Of a DNA stretch of 64,000 nucleotides, positions 44,857 to 52,895 are shown in pieces. The notes under the pieces are model-generated. The model had not been told where the DNA came from, ran no database searches, and saw only the letters and a program-made list of their open reading frames with translations. Each line of letters opens with the position of its first letter. Position 1 is the first letter of the stretch. Location: contig JBCCEJ010000009.1 in NCBI GenBank assembly GCA_039030335.1, forward strand, positions 1-64,000, given 5' to 3'. This DNA comes from JBCCEJ01 sp039030335. Its GTDB lineage: Bacteria; Pseudomonadota; Gammaproteobacteria; HK1. A program made the position numbers and the translations under genes.

Positions 44857-46512
44857 ATGACACAAGAGACGATGACCGTGCACGCCGCCATTGCGCGCAC
44901 ATTGAAAGAGCTGGGCGTAGAGACGCTGTTCGGCCTGATGGGCGATTCCAACCTCTTCATGTGCGACAGCTACGTGCGCCAGCAGGGCGGTCGGTACGTG
45001 CCTGCCACACACGAAGCCAATGCAGTGCTGATGGCCTGTGGGTATGCCTCTATGACCGGCGAGGTTGGCGCCTGCACGATCACCCAGGGGCCAGCCGTTT
45101 CCAATGCTGTCACGGCCTTGATCGAAGGAGTGAAAAGCTCCCAGCGTGTGGTGTTGCTGTGCGGCGATACGCCGATGTCAGACCCTGATCATCCGCAGAC
45201 CGTGCAACAGCGGGCCCTGATCGAAGCCGCCGGCGCCGGTTATCTGCGGATCCGGTCCCCGCAAACCGTCGTGGCCGATGTGGCGAACGCCTTTCGCCGC
45301 GCGTGGGTGGAACGACGACCAGTTGCGTTGAACATGCCGACCGAGTTGATGTGGGAGATGACGACCTTCGAAGGGGTCAAGAAGCCGCACCGTCCGGCAC
45401 CGGTGCGCCCCACGGACGGTGAAGCCGTGGACAATGCCGTCGGAATCCTCGCGGCGGCCCGGCGCCCCGTCGTACTCGCCGGCAGAGGCGCGGTGCACGC
45501 GAAGGCAGAACTCGTACGCCTCGCCGATCGCATCGGCGCTCCGGTTTGCACGACGTTGAAAGCCAAGGGATTGTTCAACGGGCATCCCTACAACCTGGGT
45601 GTTCATGGCACGTTGTCCACGCCGGGCGCAATCGACGTACTGAGCGGCAGCGATTGCATCGTCGTGTTCGGCGCCGGGCTCAACAGGTTTACCCAGGCTG
45701 GTGGTGCTTTCGTAGAAGGTCGGCGGCTCATTCAGGTAGACGACATGGTCGACACATTGGGCCAGCTGGTCGAGCCGGACGTCGCCATTGCCGCTGACCC
45801 CGCACTGGTAGCGAGCACCTTCTTGCACTGGCTCGATGAGGCCGAGATCCCTTCGTCTCAAGCCACCGATTTGATCGACCCGGAAGCCTTGAAAGAACCA
45901 CCGCCAATGCCGGCCGAGTCAAAGACGCCCGGCACCGTCGACTACCCGAGAGCACTCGAGCGCATCAATACGGCGATGGACCCGAACCGCCTGTTCATTA
46001 CCGATGCGGGCCGGTTCCTGCAAGACGCCTGGTGGCGTATCGACGTATCCGAACCGGCCAATATGCTGCTGTCGATCGGCGTTGGCGCTATCGGGCTCGG
46101 TATGGGAACCGCCGTAGGCGCCGGAGTCGCGCGCCCTGGTCAGCCGATCCTCTACGTAACCGGTGACGGCGGTCTGATGATGGGTGGCTTGGCCGAGTTC
46201 ACATCGGTAGTGCGCGAAAAGCTCGACATGGTTTGCGTCATCTGCAACGACGCTGCGTACGGTGCTGAGTACGTGCAGTTCGAAGACCGCCAGATGGATC
46301 CCGGTATGTCGCAGTTCGACTGGCCATCGCTCGCTGGCGTCGCTGAGTCGTTGGGAGCGCGCGGGCTGCGCGTCTCATCGGACGAGGAACTCGACCGGGC
46401 GATCGCGATCGTCGAGGCCTATAAGCCGGGCGACGGACCTACCGTTATCGAGTTGATGCTCGACCCGGCTGCCGTCACCCGATTACACCGGGTGCCGCAG
46501 GGCCGCGCGTAA
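44857..46512 (+). CDS. Thiamine-pyrophosphate-dependent enzyme, second of two
   Basis: 551-aa TPP enzyme of the acetolactate synthase/benzoylformate decarboxylase type. The catalytic glutamate is E53 in PATHEANAVLMACGYA; the TPP-binding motif YVTGDGGLMMGGLAEF ... VICNDAAYG is complete (GDG through ND). The middle domain has RRPVVLAGRGAVHAKAE. It is full length, with only a weak GAAGAG ribosome site, and is only distantly similar to the preceding TPP enzyme, so the two are not a recent duplication. They may form one complex or act in sequence on a 2-oxoacid. Confidence 0.92.
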   Translation: MTQETMTVHAAIARTLKELGVETLFGLMGDSNLFMCDSYVRQQGGRYVPATHEANAVLMACGYASMTGEVGACTITQGPAVSNAVTALIEGVKSSQRVVLLCGDTPMSDPDHPQTVQQRALIEAAGAGYLRIRSPQTVVADVANAFRRAWVERRPVALNMPTELMWEMTTFEGVKKPHRPAPVRPTDGEAVDNAVGILAAARRPVVLAGRGAVHAKAELVRLADRIGAPVCTTLKAKGLFNGHPYNLGVHGTLSTPGAIDVLSGSDCIVVFGAGLNRFTQAGGAFVEGRRLIQVDDMVDTLGQLVEPDVAIAADPALVASTFLHWLDEAEIPSSQATDLIDPEALKEPPPMPAESKTPGTVDYPRALERINTAMDPNRLFITDAGRFLQDAWWRIDVSEPANMLLSIGVGAIGLGMGTAVGAGVARPGQPILYVTGDGGLMMGGLAEFTSVVREKLDMVCVICNDAAYGAEYVQFEDRQMDPGMSQFDWPSLAGVAESLGARGLRVSSDEELDRAIAIVEAYKPGDGPTVIELMLDPAAVTRLHRVPQGRA

Positions 46513-46688
46513 AGGCGGCCCGATGATGACGCGCAACCAGGTCCGCGTCCGGTCATCAGGCCGCTGAGCGGGGCCGGCTAGCGCCAAGCATCGGCTCACG
46601 ACCTGCAGACCGCGCCGGATTTCAGGTCTCCAGGTGCGATCGTGCGTTGCGCCCGAAGCGCTGATGGAAGGGCTTGTCGAGACTTCCG

Positions 46689-47456
46689 TTAGAATTCGTC
46701 TTTGCGCTTCCGGGTCTCGGTGAACACCGCCAGCGGGTCGCTGCCACTAAGGCCGACAGTCGCCTGCAGATTCTCACTCATTGGCCGGACGAATGGGTTG
46801 GTCGCCCGTTCCAGACCAATAGTTGTCGGCACCGTGGGTCGGCCCTGTGCACGCAGCGCATCAATTTCCTTCGAGCGCGCGAGCAGGTCGGCGTTATCAG
46901 GTTCAACGGACAGTGCGAACCGGGCGTTGGCCTGCGTGTATTCGTGGCCACAGTAGACAACCGTCTCATCCGGCAGCGCCATGAGTTTTTGCAGACTGGC
47001 CCACATCATCGCCGCCGTTCCTTCGAACAAGCGACCACAGCCGAGCGCAAACAGCGTGTCGCCGACAAATGACACCCCCTCGGACGCAAAGTAATAAGCG
47101 ATGTGTCCGGAGGTGTGACCAGGCACCTCCAGAACCGCGGCCTTCATTCCACCAAAGGCGTACTCGTCCCCCTCGGAGACTTTCACGTCGATACCCGGAA
47201 TGCGTGCCGCGTCGGCGGCGGCGCCGACGATGGTACAACCCCATTGTTCCTTCAGCGGCAGATTACCTTCGGTATGGTCGCCGTGATGATGTGTGTTCAG
47301 GATGTGCGTGAGCTGCCAGCCCTGCTCCTCGAGCGCCGTATTGATTGGGTCGACCTCGGGCGTATCTATACTGGCGGTCAATCCCGTATCGGGGTCGTGT
47401 GCGAGGAACCCGTAGTTATCCGAGCGACAGGGAAACTGATGAATGAGCAGAGGCAT
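46689..47456 (-). CDS. gloB: Hydroxyacylglutathione hydrolase (glyoxalase II)
   Basis: 255-aa metallo-beta-lactamase-fold enzyme that hydrolyses S-D-lactoylglutathione in methylglyoxal detoxification. The metal-binding THHHGDH is at residues 55-61, further ligands are in EVPGHTSGHIAYYF, the GDTLFALGCGRLFEG block and VYCGHEYT. The C-terminal glutathione-binding helices (ANARFALSVEPDNADL, then PTVPTTIGLERATNPFVR) are complete, which marks true glyoxalase II. The ATG at 47454-47456 has GAGGA seven bases upstream. Cytosolic. Confidence 0.95.
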   Translation of the reverse strand: MPLLIHQFPCRSDNYGFLAHDPDTGLTASIDTPEVDPINTALEEQGWQLTHILNTHHHGDHTEGNLPLKEQWGCTIVGAAADAARIPGIDVKVSEGDEYAFGGMKAAVLEVPGHTSGHIAYYFASEGVSFVGDTLFALGCGRLFEGTAAMMWASLQKLMALPDETVVYCGHEYTQANARFALSVEPDNADLLARSKEIDALRAQGRPTVPTTIGLERATNPFVRPMSENLQATVGLSGSDPLAVFTETRKRKDEF

Positions 47457-47708
47457 GTCGAAATCCTCAACGAGCGCGGTGTCCGGCCGGCCGAGGCCCG
47501 AACTCCTGTGTGACAGGCTTCAGTAAGGCAGCACGAAAGGCCGAGGCAAATACCCTGAATCGGATACTTGTGTGAACAAAGTACGTACCAGGGCCACCCT
47601 GTAATCGTGGCGAGTGAAACACGAGAGCGCTCCAGAGTCGCGCCGTAGTCGCTACAATCTCTGCCTGCATCGACTGGAATGCGGCTGCGCATGGTACCAG
47701 GAGGAGAC

Positions 47709-48476
47709 GTGCGATTCGAAGACAAGACGGCAGTAGTAGTTGGCGCGGCAGACGGGATCGGCAGGGCTACCTGCAGAATCATCGCCGCCGAAGGTGGCAC
47801 CGTTATCGGCGTTGACAAGAACGCCGAGGCGTTGAATGTAGCCATGGGCGACATCCGTTCGAATAGCGGCCGGGCGGCAGCAGCGCCGGCAGATGCCGTA
47901 AGTGCCGACGATGTCACGCGCGTGACCTTGGAGATTCTCGACGCTCACCCGCGCATCGATATTCTCGTGAACTGCGTAGGCGGGAGCACGATCGTCAGTA
48001 ATCCATCGGCATCGCTCGAATCCATGTCGTTGGATGAGTGGCAAAGTATCCTCGACTTCAATCTGACCGGGACGTTTCTGTTCACAAAAGCGGTCATTCC
48101 AGTCATGAAACGTCAGGGCAGCGGAAAGATCGTCAACCTCTCTTCGATCGCGGGACGCGGATTGAGCGATGTGAGTTCCACCCCGTACGCTACGGCCAAG
48201 GGCGGCATCGTGGCGTTGACGCGCAAGCTCTCGCTGGAGCTTGGTCCCCACGGCATCACGGTTAACGCGGTGGCGCCCGGCAAAACCTTATCCGGGAGAA
48301 TCCGTTCGCATTACGACAAACAAAGCGATGCAGACAAGGCGGAACAGCTTGCCGCGGTCCCGCTCGGCCGGTTCGCGGAGCCGGAAGATCAGGCCTACGC
48401 AATTTGCTTTCTTGCGTCGTATCAGGCCGACATGATCACGGGCGTCACGTTGGACGTGAACGGTGGAGTTCGGTGA
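47709..48476 (+). CDS. SDR-family oxidoreductase
   Basis: 255-aa classical SDR. Motifs: VVVGAADGIGRATC (cofactor), VDKNAE after strand 2, VNCVGGS in place of NNAG, serine in VNLSSIAGRG and the catalytic YATAKGG. The end TGVTLDVNGGVR is standard. I start at the GTG at 47709 because AGGAGGAG lies just upstream; the in-frame codon at 47679 would place that ribosome site inside the gene. The NCVGG variant is found in some ketoreductase-like SDRs. Divergent from glyoxalase II. Confidence 0.9.
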   Translation: MRFEDKTAVVVGAADGIGRATCRIIAAEGGTVIGVDKNAEALNVAMGDIRSNSGRAAAAPADAVSADDVTRVTLEILDAHPRIDILVNCVGGSTIVSNPSASLESMSLDEWQSILDFNLTGTFLFTKAVIPVMKRQGSGKIVNLSSIAGRGLSDVSSTPYATAKGGIVALTRKLSLELGPHGITVNAVAPGKTLSGRIRSHYDKQSDADKAEQLAAVPLGRFAEPEDQAYAICFLASYQADMITGVTLDVNGGVR

Positions 48477-48530
48477 CCAGCGGGTGAGTTGGCGCCGGCG
48501 CGGCCGCCGGCCGCCCAACGATCCGCAACG

Positions 48531-49391
48531 TTACTGGCTTTGCGGTGTGGGGTACTTCTCACACGGGAGAAACACCGTGGTGCGCTTCATGAGGCGCGGC
48601 ACGCTATCGTCGAATGGTTCGCGCCGATGCAGCACCCGGGCGTTGTCCCAGAGAACGAGATCTCCACGCTCCCAGGTATGCTCCCAAACATATTCTGGAT
48701 TCGTCGCCGCACTCTTCAGTTCATCGAGAATCGGCGCGCTTTGCTCCGGCGACATACCGTCGATTCCAAACGTCTGCAGAGGATCCAGGTAAAGCCCCTT
48801 GCGCTGCGTGCCCGGCTGCGTCAATACCATCGGGTGGGTGACATCGGGGGTGCGTTTGCGGATACCGGAGAGCCCCGCCTCGGTATCGGAATCCACTGCG
48901 TAGATCTGATACGCGAACTCGCCGCGGCAGCCTTCGATAGCGTCCCGCGTACTGGCACTCAGGGATTCGTAAGCCAACTGCAGGTTCGACCATGAGGTTC
49001 GCCCCTGCCCGGGCGGCACTTCGACGGCGTAGAGGAAGCAACCAGTATCGGGGTTGTCCTTGTAGCAACTGTCCATGTGCCAGGCCGCCTCGCCGCTTGC
49101 CAGCGCGCCTATGTTGGCGCCCGACTCGTACCGTAGATTGGAGATCAGCACGACTTCAGGATGGCTTGGCGAGCGAATATCCTCACGGACGTGTAGATTC
49201 GTTGCGCCAAAGTGCTGGCTGAACGCCACTTGCTCTGCCTCATTGAGCAACTGGTCGCGGATAAGGAGTACAGGCGTCGAAATCCACGCTTGCTCGATCG
49301 CCTCTAGAGTCGAGTCATCGAGTGCGCGAATATCCAGCCCCATGAGTTCGAGGCCAAAGTCCTCGTGCAGTGGGCGTGTTTGGAGGTGCAC
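48531..49391 (-). CDS. TauD/TfdA-family 2-oxoglutarate dioxygenase
   Basis: 286-aa Fe(II)/2OG dioxygenase. Iron ligands are in AAWHMDSCYKD (HxD) and ARVLHRREPF (distal His); the 2OG arginine is in RLMKRTTVFLP. The N-terminus LHEDFGLELMGLDIRALDD is the family opening. The best start is the GTG at 49389-49391, which has GAGGAGAGG upstream; a TTG six codons earlier is the alternative. It is only distantly similar to the TauD protein at 20.4 kb. It is convergent with the preceding SDR. Substrate unknown. Confidence 0.88.
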   Translation of the reverse strand: MHLQTRPLHEDFGLELMGLDIRALDDSTLEAIEQAWISTPVLLIRDQLLNEAEQVAFSQHFGATNLHVREDIRSPSHPEVVLISNLRYESGANIGALASGEAAWHMDSCYKDNPDTGCFLYAVEVPPGQGRTSWSNLQLAYESLSASTRDAIEGCRGEFAYQIYAVDSDTEAGLSGIRKRTPDVTHPMVLTQPGTQRKGLYLDPLQTFGIDGMSPEQSAPILDELKSAATNPEYVWEHTWERGDLVLWDNARVLHRREPFDDSVPRLMKRTTVFLPCEKYPTPQSQ

Positions 49392-49557
49392 CGTGAGTCC
49401 TCTCCTCAAGTACCGGCCGGCTGGTGCAGTCTAGGAGCGCCCAGGTACGCGTACAAGTTCGATTCTGCTCACTCCTTATAGCGATCGGTTCTTTCGCCAA
49501 AGCGCCAGCCAGATGAGCTGACCCGGGGTACCTGCCGAGAGATTCACCCAAGCAGTC

Positions 49558-50478
49558 ATGACCACTCCGACACAGCCAGGCACCTCAGCGCGGACCGACC
49601 GTATCTCGCGTGGCATCGCATTTGTGCTGATATCGTCCGTGTTGCTCGCCCCGCTGGTCCAGGCCTCGAGCAAGTACCTCTCGTACGCCTTCCCCGTACT
49701 ACAGATATTGTGGGTTCGGTGCGTCGGTCACACCGCGTGGATGATCGTCGTATTCTGGCGGAGCCACGGACTGGCCATGTTCCACTCGAACCGTCCGCGT
49801 ATGCAGTTCGCCCGGTCTACGCTGCTCGCAGTGTGTTCGCTAACCTGGCTCATGGCCATTCCCGACGTCCCTCTTGCCAGTGCCGGCGTCATCATGTTTA
49901 CAACGCCAATGTTCGTGGCGCTGCTGTCTGCGCCGATGCTGTCGGAGCGGGTCGGGCGTCACAGAGGTGCCGCGATCATCGCGGGGTTCGCAGGCGTGCT
50001 GATCGTGCTCCGCCCGTGGCACCACCAGGTGGTGTGGGAAATGCTGCTGATCGTCGTCGCAGCGTTTTGTTATGCGGTTTATCAGGTTCTCACGAGACAG
50101 GTGTCAGCACATGACAGTGCGGCTACGAGCGCCGTCTATGCCGTCGCCGTGGGCGCCGTGGTCGTGAGCCTGTTCATGCCCTTCTATTACCAACTCCCCG
50201 CCGCGGGAGAATGGCACTACTGGTTGGGGTTTTTGCTGGTTGGGTTGGTGGGCGGTTTTCGGCACCTGTTCATGGTCAAAGCCTTCGAATCGGCCCCGGC
50301 GTCGGTCGTATCGCCGTTTTGTTATACCGAGCTTATCGGCATCACCGCGTTGGGCATGTTGATGTTCGGTGAACTCCCGGATGTGTGGACCGGTGTTGGC
50401 GCCTGCGTCATCGTCGCGAGTGGACTCTACATCGCGCGGCATGAAACGCTCGCGGCGCGTCGTGGGGCGGCAAGATAA
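49558..50478 (+). CDS. EamA/DMT-superfamily transporter
   Basis: 306-aa inner-membrane protein with ten predicted helices in two EamA halves. The first half includes LQILWVRCVGHTAWMIVVFW and VPLASAGVIMFTTPMFVALL; the second half is internally homologous (FVLISSVLLAPLVQ and VVSPFCYTELIGITALGML). Proteins of this type export metabolites or amino acids. The start is the ATG at 49558, with no clear ribosome site. Monocistronic as far as can be seen. Confidence 0.92.
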   Translation: MTTPTQPGTSARTDRISRGIAFVLISSVLLAPLVQASSKYLSYAFPVLQILWVRCVGHTAWMIVVFWRSHGLAMFHSNRPRMQFARSTLLAVCSLTWLMAIPDVPLASAGVIMFTTPMFVALLSAPMLSERVGRHRGAAIIAGFAGVLIVLRPWHHQVVWEMLLIVVAAFCYAVYQVLTRQVSAHDSAATSAVYAVAVGAVVVSLFMPFYYQLPAAGEWHYWLGFLLVGLVGGFRHLFMVKAFESAPASVVSPFCYTELIGITALGMLMFGELPDVWTGVGACVIVASGLYIARHETLAARRGAAR

Positions 50479-50772
50479 TGTCGGAACCGGGATTGAGCGG
50501 TAGCTGCACTCCAAACTACAAACAAGTTTCGAGATTGACGACTGAGGGGTGGGTATGGTCATGTCAGATCCTGCCGGACCAGCCTGCCGGGCGCACGGGT
50601 TGCCTGCCACAGCCGCGCGCTTCGCGCCTTCAGGGATTTTGGGACTTCAAATCCTTTGACCAACGCAATCCCACCTTTGCATCATTGCCTCCCAGCCCTT
50701 CACGACGGTGTCGCGCAAGAATTCGCAATGCTTCGCATGGGCACCGGTTACATGGCCTTCGTGAGATAGTCG

Positions 50773-51537
50773 ATGCGTGCACGTCTTTCCCTGTTCATTT
50801 GCTCGCTCGCGACCTTCTGCGCTGTCGGATTGGGGGCGGCACGCCTCGCAGCGGCCGAAACCGCGCTCGAGCGCGTTCGCGCCAGCGGCGAACTGCGCAT
50901 CGCGGTCGATGTGCCGTACGGAAAGATGGAGTTCTACGACGCAGACGGTTCACTGCAGGGCGTGGACATCGACATCGCCCGGCATGTGGCCAGACATCTG
51001 GGCGTAGAGCCCAAATTCGAAGTCATGCCATTCGCGGAATTGTTCGATGCTATCGATGAGCGTCGCGCCGATGTCGTCATTTCGGCGGTGACGATCACTG
51101 CCGAACGTCAGCAGAAGATGCGTTTCAGCGTCCCCTACTTCGACGCCGCGCTCCAGATTGCGGTACGCAAAGGCGACGCCTCGATCGCGTCACTAAACGA
51201 TCTCTCGTCGAAGCGCATCGGCGTGCTGAAAGGCACCGTCGGCGAAACGTTTGCGCTGAAGTCTGAGTACCTGGACCGCAACCGGATCGCGGTGTTTGAG
51301 AGCAATGATGTGCGGCTGAAGGCACTACTCGAAAAAGAGATCGACGCGATCATCATGCATTTCAGTCTCAAGAACCACCCGACGCTCAGAACGCTTGGAA
51401 AGCCGTTGTCACAATCCTACTACGGCGTCGTCGGCCATCTGGAGGACGAAACCTTGATCGATGCAGTGAACCGGGCGCTTCGCGATCTTCAAACGCGCGG
51501 CGAACTGGATAAGATCAAAGAGGCCCACCTCAACTAG
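50773..51537 (+). CDS. Periplasmic solute-binding protein, family 3
   Basis: 254-aa exported protein. A signal peptide spans residues 1 to about 28 (RARLSLFICSLATFCAVGLG, RLAAA-E). The SBP_bac_3 domain follows: LRIAVDVPYGKMEFYDADGS, GVDIDIARHVARHLGVEPKF, RADVVISAVTITAERQQKMR and IGVLKGTVGE. The usual amino-acid-binding arginine region is altered (VTITAERQQKMRFS, retaining the TxxR..). No permease gene follows; instead the next gene, 27 bases on, is a membrane GGDEF protein. It may therefore act as a periplasmic sensor subunit rather than a transport component. Confidence 0.88.
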   Translation: MRARLSLFICSLATFCAVGLGAARLAAAETALERVRASGELRIAVDVPYGKMEFYDADGSLQGVDIDIARHVARHLGVEPKFEVMPFAELFDAIDERRADVVISAVTITAERQQKMRFSVPYFDAALQIAVRKGDASIASLNDLSSKRIGVLKGTVGETFALKSEYLDRNRIAVFESNDVRLKALLEKEIDAIIMHFSLKNHPTLRTLGKPLSQSYYGVVGHLEDETLIDAVNRALRDLQTRGELDKIKEAHLN

Positions 51538-51564
51538 TCGCCGGCTGCGGAAGTGTTGGTTTCA

Positions 51565-52869
51565 ATGTCTCTTTGGGCAAAACTGATCGGCGTCGTAGTC
51601 GTGACGGTCGCTTGCATCGTACCGCCAGCCGCATACTGGACGTTAGAGCGCCAGCGCGAGGCGTTGGAGTCGGCGCATCGTGACCGTGGCCGCGCCTTCG
51701 TCCAGCTACTCGATGCGACTATCGCCGAGCCGCAGCTGCTGGAAAATCGTGAGCAGCTCTTCAACCAGCTGCAACGCTTTCTCTGGCTGAACCACGACCT
51801 GGTACGAATCGAAGTGGCCTTGCCGGCGGGAGACGGGTTACAGGTCTACGTCTCGACAGAACCGGGAAGAGCCGCCGGCCCGGCGGGCAAGCTGAGCGTC
51901 GCCGCGTTCCGAGCCAACAAGGTTCTGCATTGGATACCGACCTGTTCAAAACCGCGCGTCGCCCGCTTCGTCTCACCCGTTCACCTGTCTGGCGGGGTAG
52001 CCGGGACGGTTTCCGCAGAGCTCAGTTTGCAGAAGCTGGACGAGGTGCTCGCGTCGGAGCGGCGCTTTTGGTTGCTGAGTGCGCTCCTGCTCGTGATCGC
52101 ACTGAGCGGAGCCCTGTTCGTGGCCGTGAGGCACGTGGTTTTGCGGCCACTGCGAAAGTTCGCGAAAGCAGTGGACGCACTGGCACGACGCGACGGAGAG
52201 TTCGAAATTCAGCTCGAGAGCTCCGACGAACTGGGTCGACTCGGCGCCGCGTTCAATCACATGGCACAGGACATCCGCGGGGCAGAGGCGCAAGCGGAGC
52301 ACCGTGCAACACACGATCCGCTAACCGGGTTGCCGAACAGGCGGCTGCTGATGCACCGCTTGCAAAGCGCTATCGCCGTGGCAGCGCGGTATCAGCGTCG
52401 CGGTAGTGTGCTCTATCTCGATCTGGACGACTTCAAACAGGTAAACGACCAGCACGGCCACGCGGCCGGCGATCAGGTCCTGGTCACCGCGTCCGAGCGG
52501 CTGGCAGCATCGGTCCGGCAAGTCGACACCGTCGCGCGAATGGGAGGTGACGAGTTCGTCGTACTCTTGCACGAGCTGCCAATAGACGCCCAGGAGGCCC
52601 GTGACAAGACGGCTACCGTGGCGCGCAAGATCCTGGCCGCATTCGCCGAACCGTGGCTGGTCGCGGGTCAGCAGGTGACGATCGGTGCCAGCATCGGCGT
52701 GCGGGTCTTTGGCGGAGAGAAACTGCTGGACGACGCGATACTGCGCGACTCGGACGCCGCCATGTATCGAGCCAAAGCGGCTGGTGGTCAACAGTTCCGT
52801 TTTGCCGTTACCGAGGCCGGCGCGGAGCGTGGTTCGACTACCAAACCTCACTTTCAGGCACGAGGCTGA
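51565..52869 (+). CDS. Membrane diguanylate cyclase: periplasmic sensor, HAMP, GGDEF
   Basis: 434-aa inner-membrane protein. A first helix (LIGVVVVTVACIVPPAAY) is followed by a periplasmic domain of about 140 residues, a second helix (LLSALLLVIALSGALFVAV), a HAMP linker (LRPLRKFAKAVDALARRDGE) and a GGDEF domain at about 255-420. The active site is RMGGDEFVVL and the domain opens with DPLTGLPNRR, both intact, so it should make cyclic di-GMP. An RxxD inhibitory site is not obvious before GGDEF (the spacing residues read RQVD). The gene starts at the ATG at 51565 or the GTG at 51553. It is operonic with the solute-binding protein, suggesting ligand-dependent control of c-di-GMP. Confidence 0.9.
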   Translation: MSLWAKLIGVVVVTVACIVPPAAYWTLERQREALESAHRDRGRAFVQLLDATIAEPQLLENREQLFNQLQRFLWLNHDLVRIEVALPAGDGLQVYVSTEPGRAAGPAGKLSVAAFRANKVLHWIPTCSKPRVARFVSPVHLSGGVAGTVSAELSLQKLDEVLASERRFWLLSALLLVIALSGALFVAVRHVVLRPLRKFAKAVDALARRDGEFEIQLESSDELGRLGAAFNHMAQDIRGAEAQAEHRATHDPLTGLPNRRLLMHRLQSAIAVAARYQRRGSVLYLDLDDFKQVNDQHGHAAGDQVLVTASERLAASVRQVDTVARMGGDEFVVLLHELPIDAQEARDKTATVARKILAAFAEPWLVAGQQVTIGASIGVRVFGGEKLLDDAILRDSDAAMYRAKAAGGQQFRFAVTEAGAERGSTTKPHFQARG

Positions 52870-52895
52870 TCCCCTGAAGGCTGCATAGCGCCAGC

